From: a bacterium
GTDB taxonomy: Bacteria; Chloroflexota; Dormibacteria; UBA8260; Bog-877
Reading direction: 5' to 3'
Length of the DNA: 6,298 bases
NCBI GenBank assembly: GCA_021817025.1
Contig: JAKAWF010000208.1
Location: 1-6,298, forward strand
Below the pieces are notes generated by a model that saw only the letters and a program-made list of their open reading frames with translations, had not been told where the DNA came from and did not search any database. The position numbers and the translations under genes are program-made. Shown piece by piece: positions 1 to 5,885 of this stretch (position 1 is the stretch's first letter; every line of letters begins with the position of its first letter).

Positions 1-627
1 CGTCTCCGGTGTCGCCGCGATCAGTCGGCGCCAATAAGTCGGGCGCAGGACCTCGGCCAATATGGGGTCCGACTGCACCTTGGCGATCATCGACACGGCG
101 TCCGGGAAGGGCATCGAGCGTGCGCTCACCAGGATGGCCAACAGCGAGGGGATGTCGGCGATAGCACGATCCAGGGCGACCTGCCTCCGAGTGCTGCGAG
201 CGTACAAGTCGATGATCCGCACCACTACGAAGCCAAACCCGACGAGCACGGGCCAGATGAGGGACACTGGCATCGACCCAAGCAGCACCCCGAGAATGGC
301 ATCGGCAGCACTCAGCACCGCCGCCGCCCCAACACCCACGACGAAGGACTGGGAGACATAGGTCCCGACTGGCTCCATTCGCCCGGCCAGGAGCATCACA
401 CGCCGGAGATCGAGCATCTGGCGCACGTCGAGACGATTGAGGCCGCGACCACCAACCCGTGGGCGAAGGTCGGTTCCCACATGGAGCCCACGTCGGAACG
501 CTGCCTGCCGGAACAGTTCGACCCGTTGGTCTATGAAGACCCCACCTATCCAGAGGCCAGTGACCCACACGGCGCAGACTGCGACCAGGAGCCAGGGGAA
601 GGACTGGGTGGTCGCGAAACTAGGCAT
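1..627 (-). CDS. tadC: TadC-like inner-membrane platform protein, 5' part (3' end beyond window)
   Basis: This frame is open from an ATG at 627 down to base 1, giving 209 residues with no stop, so the gene continues past the window edge. Hydrophobic segments lie at about residues 11-31, 93-115 and 117-138. They are followed by the start of a type II secretion F (T2SSF) helical domain from about residue 158, where ADIPSLLAILVSAR is typical, and the last visible part reads EVLRPTYWRRLIAATPET. TadC and TadB form the inner-membrane platform on which the CpaF/TadA ATPase works. The start overlaps the tadB stop by 8 bases (ATGCCTAG). A GGAGG ribosome-binding site inside the last tadB codons supports this start. 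The call rests on the hydrophobic pattern, the F-domain start and its place directly after tadB. It could also be labelled a second TadB-type paralogue. The missing C-terminal half should hold the rest of the F domain and one or two more membrane helices. Confidence 0.88.
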   Translation of the reverse strand, partial: MPSFATTQSFPWLLVAVCAVWVTGLWIGGVFIDQRVELFRQAAFRRGLHVGTDLRPRVGGRGLNRLDVRQMLDLRRVMLLAGRMEPVGTYVSQSFVVGVGAAAVLSAADAILGVLLGSMPVSLIWPVLVGFGFVVVRIIDLYARSTRRQVALDRAIADIPSLLAILVSARSMPFPDAVSMIAKVQSDPILAEVLRPTYWRRLIAATPET

Positions 628-1537
628 TGGGTGAGGCCTCCATCTCTACTAGGCGACGGACCACCCATCGCACCCGAGTGGGGGGCCTGGTGAGGCGGTT
701 GAGCAGCGCCACCATGCCGGTGACAATGAGGATGGCGACGACCAGGCTGACCTGGCCGAGGATCGATGCGTAAAAGGTGTGGAACGACTCGGTGCTGTCG
801 AAGATCAGGAAGAGTGCCCCGGTGATTCCCACCATCATGATCGTGTTCCAGCGCTGACCAGACAAGAGCTTGTCCAGGTTCCGGTCCACCGCAAGGTCGC
901 CGTCGAGTCGAGGGATAAGGACCTCTTCGATGCTCTCCAGCATGGTCCTGGGGACACGACTGCGAGCAAGCAGCAGCTGCATGACGATCTGCTCCAGCTC
1001 AGGAGTCCTGCCAATCTCCGCCACCTCGACCAGGGCGTCGCGCAGATCGCTGGTCCCACGCAGGGGAGCCAGCACCTCCGCCAGAGAAGGCGGGGCGTCC
1101 GACGCCATCTGCCTGAGTGCCTGGTCCACAGGGATGCGAGCCTGGCTGACCTGACTCACGATCTGCTGGAGACGCTGCTTGGCAGCCTCATTCTGCTTCA
1201 CGATGCGCCTGCTGGCCCGGTATCGGACCACCCACACTGGGAACCCCACGCTGGCGGCCAGCGCAAGTGCCGCGATGACTGGAAGCTGAGAGCCGTAACC
1301 GATGAAGCCGCCGATCACGATCAGGAGGATCCGGAGAGCGGCCCAGGTCCGAAATGGCATCCCGATCGAAGTAGCGTAGTCCCGCTCCTTGTCAACCAGG
1401 GAGTATCGAGGCTTGGCCGCGATGACCTCCCCCCCGAGGGGCATGTCAGTCCCCACCACGGCAATCGCCCCAAGGGCCGCGAAGGCCAGAGCAGTGAGCA
1501 CGTAGAACGTGACCGGCGAGAGGAGGATCTGGCTCAT
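620..1537 (-). CDS. tadB: TadB-like inner-membrane platform protein of the Tad pilus
   Basis: The protein has 305 residues, a normal length for TadB. Hydrophobic helices lie at about residues 11-30, 66-82, 86-104, 231-247 and 258-281. Between them is a cytoplasmic helical stretch (about 110-215) with the look of a T2SSF domain, including IVSQVSQARIPVDQALRQMA and a second amphipathic block ending in EEVLIPRL. TadB pairs with TadC in the membrane and couples ATP hydrolysis by CpaF/TadA to pilin extrusion. I chose the ATG at 1537, which overlaps the cpaF stop as ATGA. An upstream in-frame ATG at 1645 would add 36 residues that only re-read the cpaF 3' end in another frame and have no membrane or F-domain character. 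An AGGAG lies 11 bases upstream of the chosen start, inside cpaF. The gene ends with TAG at 622-620, inside the start of tadC. Confidence 0.92.
   Translation of the reverse strand: MSQILLSPVTFYVLTALAFAALGAIAVVGTDMPLGGEVIAAKPRYSLVDKERDYATSIGMPFRTWAALRILLIVIGGFIGYGSQLPVIAALALAASVGFPVWVVRYRASRRIVKQNEAAKQRLQQIVSQVSQARIPVDQALRQMASDAPPSLAEVLAPLRGTSDLRDALVEVAEIGRTPELEQIVMQLLLARSRVPRTMLESIEEVLIPRLDGDLAVDRNLDKLLSGQRWNTIMMVGITGALFLIFDSTESFHTFYASILGQVSLVVAILIVTGMVALLNRLTRPPTRVRWVVRRLVEMEASPNA
637..641 (-). promoter_or_regulatory. ribosome-binding site of tadC
   Basis: GGAGG on the minus strand ends 9 bases before the ATG at 627. It lies inside the last codons of tadB (Met-Glu-Ala), so ribosomes finishing tadB can load tadC at once. 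It decides the tadC start. Confidence 0.7.
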
Positions 1538-2994
1538 GTCTCGGGCAACTCCTGGTGGAGAGCGCGCCCCAGCTTGGCTTGCAGCCGCGGCGGAATGTCC
1601 CGGAAGTTCCCGATACGGGCCAGGCGCCGGGCGCTGCCGTCCCACTTGTAGAGGAACGTGTGGCCCGACGTCTCCATGGGTGCCACGATCCCGGTGATGG
1701 CCCGGCCGCCATCCGGGGTCCGTCCAAGCTGCACTACTAGCTCTATCGCCTCGTGGACCAGCTCATCCGCCAGTTCGACTTGGCCCTGGAAGTCAGGGTG
1801 CTTGAGGACGTATCCCCTGGCGCGATCGATGGCCTGGTCAGCTCCCTTGGCATGGATGGTCACCATGCCGCCCTCTTGGCCGGCGGTCATGGCGGAACAT
1901 ACGTCTGCCATCTCAGCACCGCGGGACTCACCCAGAATCGGCCGGGTGCCACCAAGTCGAAGGGCGCTGCGCACCAGGTTCTTGAACTCGATCCCGGAAT
2001 CGTCCCCACGGACGGAGGGAGGCACGGAGGTGAGGGATTGCAGGTGACGCACCCACGGCTGCCCGTTGGGCCTGACAGCCTGGAGGTTCAACTCGGCGCC
2101 GTCCTCGATCACGGTCACCACTTCCCACGCGGGGATGTAGGAGCAAAGCACACGAAGGAGAGAGGTCTTGCCGCTGCCCATAGGGCCCGAGAGCAGGATG
2201 CTCACCCGGTTCTCGACACAAGCCGTCAGAAAGTGGGCCACTGATTCTGGGAACATCCCGTGCCTGACGAGATCCCCGAGGTCCCAGATGTTGTTGCGTC
2301 CCTGGAATCTCATAGCGACCGTCAGCGCGTAACCGGTGGCTAGGACGGGATCCCGCACTACAGTCAGCCTCATCAGCGAGCCGACATTCGCCTCGGCGAC
2401 GGGGTTCGTGTAGTCCAGGGCGCGATGCCCGGTGGTTTGCGGCCAAGAGAGCACGGACATGAACATCTCAAGGAGGTCGTCCTCGTCCTCAGCACGGGCT
2501 CCGACAGGAGCGCTGCGAGGATCGAAGTCAACCATCCGCCCCTTGGCCTGGATGCCCCAGCGACCGCCACCGTAGTAGAAGATGTCCTCGATACCGTCCG
2601 AGTAGATGAGAAGCGAGACCGGCCAGAAGCGCGACGCTCGGACTGCTACCCAGTGGAGCGCCTGGCGTCCCTTGATCGGATCACTCATGATGTCGGACGC
2701 GACCAAGTGGAAGGCCTCCGGGGGGTTTCGCAGCACGCGCTCCAGCGCCTGGCGCGCGAACCCCGTGCGCTCCGGTCGTTGCTTGTCGGCCGGAGCCCGC
2801 AGCCTGAGCTCTTGGATTAGGTCCCTAACGTGCTCGTTGTCCAGGAAGACCGGCTTGAGTTCCTTCTCAACCACGTGCTCGATGAAGTCCTGCCAGTCCT
2901 CGGGAATCTGCGGCCAACTCTGCCGCTCGACCGTACGCCCCGGGGACGCGACTTCCTCAGTCAGGACCTGGCTTTGCTCCATGTTCAGAACCAT
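1534..2994 (-). CDS. cpaF: CpaF/TadA-like type II/IV secretion ATPase, motor of the Tad pilus
   Basis: This 486-residue cytoplasmic ATPase should form a hexamer and drive pilus assembly. The core holds a perfect Walker A, GPMGSGKT, at residues 270-277, an Asp box VIEDGAEL at 295-302, a Walker B/Glu region LGESRGAE at 354-361, and a His-box region ending in TIHA at 379-382. The N-terminal 230 or so residues are an all-alpha plus N2-type domain that is less typical of CpaF; the first 35 look disordered. In the His box the common Thr-Gly-His reads Ala-Gly-Gln (371-373), a position that varies in this family. The start at 2994 is set by GAGGAG 9 bases upstream; the next Met (residue 5, at 2982) would be too far from it. 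The gene follows cpaE after 13 bases and shares ATGA with tadB, so ATPase and platform are made together. It could equally be named tadA. Confidence 0.96.
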   Translation of the reverse strand: MVLNMEQSQVLTEEVASPGRTVERQSWPQIPEDWQDFIEHVVEKELKPVFLDNEHVRDLIQELRLRAPADKQRPERTGFARQALERVLRNPPEAFHLVASDIMSDPIKGRQALHWVAVRASRFWPVSLLIYSDGIEDIFYYGGGRWGIQAKGRMVDFDPRSAPVGARAEDEDDLLEMFMSVLSWPQTTGHRALDYTNPVAEANVGSLMRLTVVRDPVLATGYALTVAMRFQGRNNIWDLGDLVRHGMFPESVAHFLTACVENRVSILLSGPMGSGKTSLLRVLCSYIPAWEVVTVIEDGAELNLQAVRPNGQPWVRHLQSLTSVPPSVRGDDSGIEFKNLVRSALRLGGTRPILGESRGAEMADVCSAMTAGQEGGMVTIHAKGADQAIDRARGYVLKHPDFQGQVELADELVHEAIELVVQLGRTPDGGRAITGIVAPMETSGHTFLYKWDGSARRLARIGNFRDIPPRLQAKLGRALHQELPET

Positions 2995-3003
2995 TGGTGT
3001 CTA

Positions 3004-3009
3004 CTCCTC
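3004..3009 (-). promoter_or_regulatory. ribosome-binding site of cpaF
   Basis: GAGGAG on the minus strand overlaps the cpaE stop codon (TGAGGAG) and ends 9 bases before the ATG at 2994. It favours that ATG over the in-frame Met at 2982. Confidence 0.75.
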
Positions 3010-3697
3010 AAGCCAGCCCAAGCACCTTGGCTTGGGCGGCGGCACCGAGTGGCTGCGACCACGGATCGCGACCCCAAGGCCATTCCAACTTCACCACCAG
3101 ATCGGTCGCGTCCCGTTCGAGAAAGCGCCGCGCCTCAGCCGCCAGCTTGCGGTGCTGGGAGTTGATGACCACTTGGCCTGCAGAGAGCCGCGCCAGGCGA
3201 AGCATCTGGAGTTGCAGGGGCAGGGTCACGTGATCGTCCCAGAGAAACACGACCAAGTTCCTGAGGGTCGCGCTGAGAACCTGGCCGGCCCCTGGGATAT
3301 TGGCAAGGCCCGGATAGGCCAGAGGCACTCCCAAGTCCACCAGGACGATATCGTCGGGAAGTTCGTGGAGGCCTTGGGCCATCCTCGGCAAGAGCAGGTG
3401 CGGGGGCAAGCCACACGCAGCCCGCACTGACGGCACCACACGAAGGCGCTCACGCCCGGAAACCCTGATGGCTTGCTCCTCCAGCGCAGTAGCCCGAATC
3501 TCAGTGGACGTGTAGAGGTTGCCGATGGTGCGATTGGAAGGCTCAAGCCTTAGGAACTCAGCGACCGTCCCTCCGGCCGCGTCGAGGTCCACGATCATGA
3601 CTTGGCGGGACTTAGCTAGCTCCCAGCCCAGGGACGCCAGCCTCACCGTGGCGCCGACGCCCTGACGCGTAGCGAGGAACCCTATCACCTGTGGCAT
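3008..3697 (-). CDS. cpaE: CpaE/TadZ-like P-loop protein with degraded Walker A
   Basis: The 229-residue protein has the MinD/ParA-type fold pattern: a first strand VIGFLA, a phosphate loop at residues 9-17, MIVDLDAAGGTVAEFLRL at 34-51 (Walker A' type, D37 and D39), and a Walker B-like strand IVLVDLG at 117-123 (D121). CpaE/TadZ proteins localise the Tad machine and interact with the motor. Here the loop reads ATRQGVGAT where the family normally has KGGVGKT: the signature lysine is Arg11 and the P-loop lysine is Ala16, so ATP hydrolysis is doubtful. The N-terminal receiver-like domain of longer CpaE proteins is absent. The ATG at 3697 lies one base after the cpaB stop and has GGAGG 5 bases upstream. 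The family call rests on the fold pattern and the position between cpaB and cpaF. A less specific label is MinD/ParA-like protein. Confidence 0.85.
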   Translation of the reverse strand: MPQVIGFLATRQGVGATVRLASLGWELAKSRQVMIVDLDAAGGTVAEFLRLEPSNRTIGNLYTSTEIRATALEEQAIRVSGRERLRVVPSVRAACGLPPHLLLPRMAQGLHELPDDIVLVDLGVPLAYPGLANIPGAGQVLSATLRNLVVFLWDDHVTLPLQLQMLRLARLSAGQVVINSQHRKLAAEARRFLERDATDLVVKLEWPWGRDPWSQPLGAAAQAKVLGLA

Positions 3698-3698
3698 C

Positions 3699-4376
3699 TC
3701 ACCCTCCCTGCGACGGGCTAGGAGAGGTCGTGGGCGACGGGCTGGCCTTCGCCGACGGCACGGACGTCAGGTTCTCGCCGGGGCCGGGAGCCGCCGACTC
3801 GCTGGAGAGCTTCTGGATCGATTGAAGGGCCGAGAGATTTGTGGTGGGGACTCCGATGCCTGTGCTCTGAGCCAGAATCAGGGTGGTGGGGCTGCCCGCT
3901 ACCGACACCCATTGAGGCTCTTGCTGATCAGGGACAAGGATCGCCAGCGGGTTAGTGCTCTCGACGATCATGTGTCGCGCCAAGAGCACGGTCTGCCCGC
4001 TGACCACGGCATAGATGTCAACGGTCGATCCGGGCGACAGACTTGGAGCCATGTGGACATTGAGCGGCACGATCGATGTCGTTGACGCTCCGAGCAAGCT
4101 GGCGGTCAGCAGGTCCCCTGGTTGGAGCGGGACCGACACTCTGCGACCCACCGGGTCCTGGGTGAAGACGTTAAAGTGGTCGCCCCCAACGGGCACCGCG
4201 ATAGACTTTACGTCCGCGCTGGTCAGAGTGGTGCCTGTAGCGACCGGAGTGGTGACCACCCACCCCTCGATATGGGCATTGGCTGTGAGGACCTTGTCGG
4301 AGAAGATCACCCCGAGAAGGAGGACGAACCCAATGGTCAGGCCCACCATGAGCCGTGGTCGCTTGATGCGTCTCAT
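3699..4376 (-). CDS. cpaB: CpaB/RcpC-like SAF-domain Flp pilus assembly protein
   Basis: This 225-residue protein has a basic N-terminus (MRRIKRPR) and one hydrophobic segment at about residues 10-26, an uncleaved anchor or signal peptide. The SAF domain follows at about 38-96, with VVTTPVATGTTLTSADVKSI and then VGRRVSVPLQPGDLLTASLL. The rest, to about 190, resembles the CpaB C-terminal region, including LSPGSTVDIYAVV. The last 34 residues are a low-complexity Ser/Pro/Thr/Gly tail. CpaB/RcpC proteins act on the outer side of the membrane in Tad assembly, and in diderms they contact the secretin. No secretin is visible here, so it may act at the cell wall, which is an inference. The ATG at 4376 has AGGAG 7 bases upstream. 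It follows the TadG-like gene after 17 bases, the largest gap in the operon. Confidence 0.88.
   Translation of the reverse strand: MRRIKRPRLMVGLTIGFVLLLGVIFSDKVLTANAHIEGWVVTTPVATGTTLTSADVKSIAVPVGGDHFNVFTQDPVGRRVSVPLQPGDLLTASLLGASTTSIVPLNVHMAPSLSPGSTVDIYAVVSGQTVLLARHMIVESTNPLAILVPDQQEPQWVSVAGSPTTLILAQSTGIGVPTTNLSALQSIQKLSSESAAPGPGENLTSVPSAKASPSPTTSPSPSQGG
3703..3708 (-). promoter_or_regulatory. ribosome-binding site of cpaE
   Basis: GGGAGG on the minus strand lies in the last codons of cpaB (Gln-Gly-Gly) and ends 5 bases before the ATG at 3697. It supports that start and coupling to cpaB. Confidence 0.7.
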
Positions 4377-4383
4377 CTATGCG

Positions 4384-4388
4384 CTCCT
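4384..4388 (-). promoter_or_regulatory. ribosome-binding site of cpaB
   Basis: AGGAG on the minus strand sits in the 17-base gap after the TadG-like gene, 7 bases before the ATG at 4376. It is the only ribosome-binding site here outside any coding sequence and suggests independent loading of cpaB. Confidence 0.75.
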
Positions 4389-4393
4389 ACTTG

Positions 4394-4942
4394 TCACTGA
4401 GGGAGGGGGACGTACTTGTTCTTCCCAGCGGTCGCACCTGCCGTCCGTGTCGATTGTACGCTGCCGGTAGCCCCAAACACGGCGACCGGTAGGGGTACGC
4501 GTTGCTTCACGATCGCTGTGACGATGATGCCGTGCTGCGTGCATGTCGCCGTGACGTTGACCCCGGGGTCGTTCTTCACCGCCACAGAGGCGCACACCCC
4601 AGCCGCGCTAGAGCCACCACCGTATGTGCACACGCCCGACTGGGCCCCGTCGCTGTACTCAGTACATGAGTCGCCAGAGGCCCCAGCCAGGGTCAGACCC
4701 CCCGTCTCGATGAAGGCCGCCTGGTCGATCGTGCCGGCACCCGCCTGAACTCCCAAATAGGCAGCTGAGTCGGCTGCGCTGTTCCGGAACTCGAGCACGG
4801 CCGCATCCGCTACCATCCCGATGATCGCGACCCCGATCAGGCCGAGTATCAGGGCGTACAGAACCAGGACCTGGCCGGCTTGCCCCTCATCCCGATGATG
4901 GGACTGCGCCAGCCGGAAGGGCGAACCTAGACACAACCTCAT
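4394..4942 (-). CDS. short TadG-like (TadE/G N-terminal domain) pilus assembly protein
   Basis: The protein has 182 residues. A 23-residue polar leader ends in GQAG, then a hydrophobic helix (about 25-47, QVLVLYALILGLIGVAIIGM) runs into VADAAVLEFRNSAADSAAYLGV. This is the usual start of TadG-like proteins, where a membrane anchor precedes an alanine-rich helix. The exported part has four cysteines (C93, C105, C117, C134) plus C4 in the leader. TadG proteins are often far longer and carry a von Willebrand domain; none is present, so only the N-terminal module exists. A prepilin-like cleavage after Gly23 is possible, but position +5 is Leu, not the usual Glu. The start at 4942 forms an ATGA overlap with the preceding TadE gene; an ATG two codons earlier (4948) is also possible. 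A longer open frame reaching 5140 re-reads the neighbour and was not used. Confidence 0.78.
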   Translation of the reverse strand: MRLCLGSPFRLAQSHHRDEGQAGQVLVLYALILGLIGVAIIGMVADAAVLEFRNSAADSAAYLGVQAGAGTIDQAAFIETGGLTLAGASGDSCTEYSDGAQSGVCTYGGGSSAAGVCASVAVKNDPGVNVTATCTQHGIIVTAIVKQRVPLPVAVFGATGSVQSTRTAGATAGKNKYVPLPQ

Positions 4943-5412
4943 GGGCATTGATCCGTAGAAGCAGGCGCACAGCTCCGATATGCGGAGTAGTCGGCCTGCC
5001 CGGTCGCGGTGAACGTCAGAAGGCCCAAGGGCCCACGCCACAAGATGCCAAGGGGGGTCGAGTCTAGGGCGAGCTTCGCTGTGCCCGTGCAACGGACGGG
5101 TGAGGTCGAGGGGGCCCCAGAGAGGTTCCCGCCGCTGCACGAGAGGCTCTCCCCGCGGATGCCATAGACCGCAAGGCTCGCGTCAAAGGTCTTAGTGGCG
5201 GCAAGCAGGGACTGCGCATGTTCGCCTATGGGGTACTGGATCGCGGCGCTGGCGGCCAGCGTGGTCGCCGCATTGACCTCTGTCGCCGTCTCCATCGCGA
5301 GCATCGTCCCCAGGAACAGGAAGACGCAAGCAATGAACAGAAACATGGTCAGGGCAAACTCGACCACCGCCTGGCCGCTCTGTGCGGGCCGCCGGTCGAC
5401 TACTGGCCTCAT
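4939..5412 (-). CDS. tadE: TadE-like pseudopilin (second)
   Basis: The protein has 157 residues. It starts with a short basic leader (MRPVVDRRPAQSG), then QAVVEFALTMFLFIACVFLF, giving a prepilin-type motif with Gly13 before the cut, Glu18 at +5 and Phe19 at +6, followed by a transmembrane helix to about residue 38. TadE-family pseudopilins are processed by the TadV/CpaA peptidase and act as minor pilins or assembly factors. The exported region has cysteines at C92, C108, C148 and C156, which could pair into two disulfides. I chose the ATG at 5412, which overlaps the upstream TadE stop as ATGA. The in-frame ATG at 5439 would add nine residues copied from the neighbour's 3' end. No strong ribosome-binding site is seen, so translation probably depends on coupling to the gene before it. 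Confidence 0.86.
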   Translation of the reverse strand: MRPVVDRRPAQSGQAVVEFALTMFLFIACVFLFLGTMLAMETATEVNAATTLAASAAIQYPIGEHAQSLLAATKTFDASLAVYGIRGESLSCSGGNLSGAPSTSPVRCTGTAKLALDSTPLGILWRGPLGLLTFTATGQADYSAYRSCAPASTDQCP

Positions 5413-5885
5413 CGCTTGAACACCGAGTTGTAGACACACGCCTGTACATGGATCGGAGGGTCAAGCGGCGACATGAAGGCGATGACCGGGACCAGCATGG
5501 CCGGGTAGCCCCACACCTGGACGGACGTCATCCCCGAGCAGGGGCCCGACGTGGGCTGCTGGTCGCAGAGATAGACCGTCCCATACCCGGCCTTCGGCAG
5601 ATCAGGGCACCAGCTGTTGGGCTCGAAGACAACCTGCGTGCCGGCGAAGAGGGCGCTCTTGAGTCGAGGGATTACCGTCACGACGTTATCGAGGGCGGCC
5701 GCCTCGCTCGTGTTCGATCCTGCTGCGCTCGACGCGATCCTCGCCGCCGTGTCCGTGACGTTGACCGCGTTCATCGTCTGAACGGCAGAGAAGCCAGCCT
5801 GAATGAACGACAGAACCAGTGCGAGCGCAAGGACCGCGACCAAGCCAAACTCCACCGTCGCCTGCCCCGCCTCACCGCGCTTCAT
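5409..5885 (-). CDS. tadE: TadE-like pseudopilin (first)
   Basis: The protein has 158 residues. The leader MKRGEAG is followed by QATVEFGLVAVLALALVLSF, so the motif is Gly7 before the cut, Glu12 at +5 and Phe13 at +6, then a transmembrane helix to about residue 30. The following MNAVNVTDTAARIASSAAG block is the helix typical of TadE pilins. The exported part has four cysteines (C93, C107, C116, C150). It should be processed by a TadV-type peptidase, which is not in the window. The frame stays open upstream to 6089, but that extension only re-reads the recombinase gene and would put about 70 residues before the leader, so I chose the ATG at 5885, which overlaps the recombinase stop as ATGA. 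The ribosome-binding site is weak, again pointing to coupling. Confidence 0.88.
   Translation of the reverse strand: MKRGEAGQATVEFGLVAVLALALVLSFIQAGFSAVQTMNAVNVTDTAARIASSAAGSNTSEAAALDNVVTVIPRLKSALFAGTQVVFEPNSWCPDLPKAGYGTVYLCDQQPTSGPCSGMTSVQVWGYPAMLVPVIAFMSPLDPPIHVQACVYNSVFKR

Noticed and set aside
905..916. A 12-base sequence GAGTCGAGGGAT repeated at 5661-5672
   Set aside because: Both copies encode the same short peptide, Ile-Pro-Arg-Leu, in unrelated genes; it looks like chance codon reuse, not a repeat element.
1538..1645. An upstream ATG giving a 341-residue TadB
   Set aside because: The added residues re-read the cpaF 3' end and have no membrane or F-domain character; the ATGA overlap start fits better.
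779..1651. A 290-codon open frame on the plus strand
   Set aside because: It lies antisense to tadB, with no ribosome-binding site or family motif, and its composition is that of a GC-rich shadow frame.
1874..1885. Thr-Gly-His to Ala-Gly-Gln change in the CpaF His box
   Set aside because: This position varies among CpaF-like ATPases, some having Asn there, and the later His in TIHA is kept, so it is not evidence of an inactive motor.
2606..3430. A 274-codon open frame on the plus strand
   Set aside because: It spans the antisense of cpaF and cpaE across their junction and shows no domain; the minus-strand genes have clear motifs.
4377..4393. The 17-base gap before cpaB as a promoter or terminator
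   Set aside because: It is too short and holds only a ribosome-binding site; no hairpin or promoter boxes are visible.
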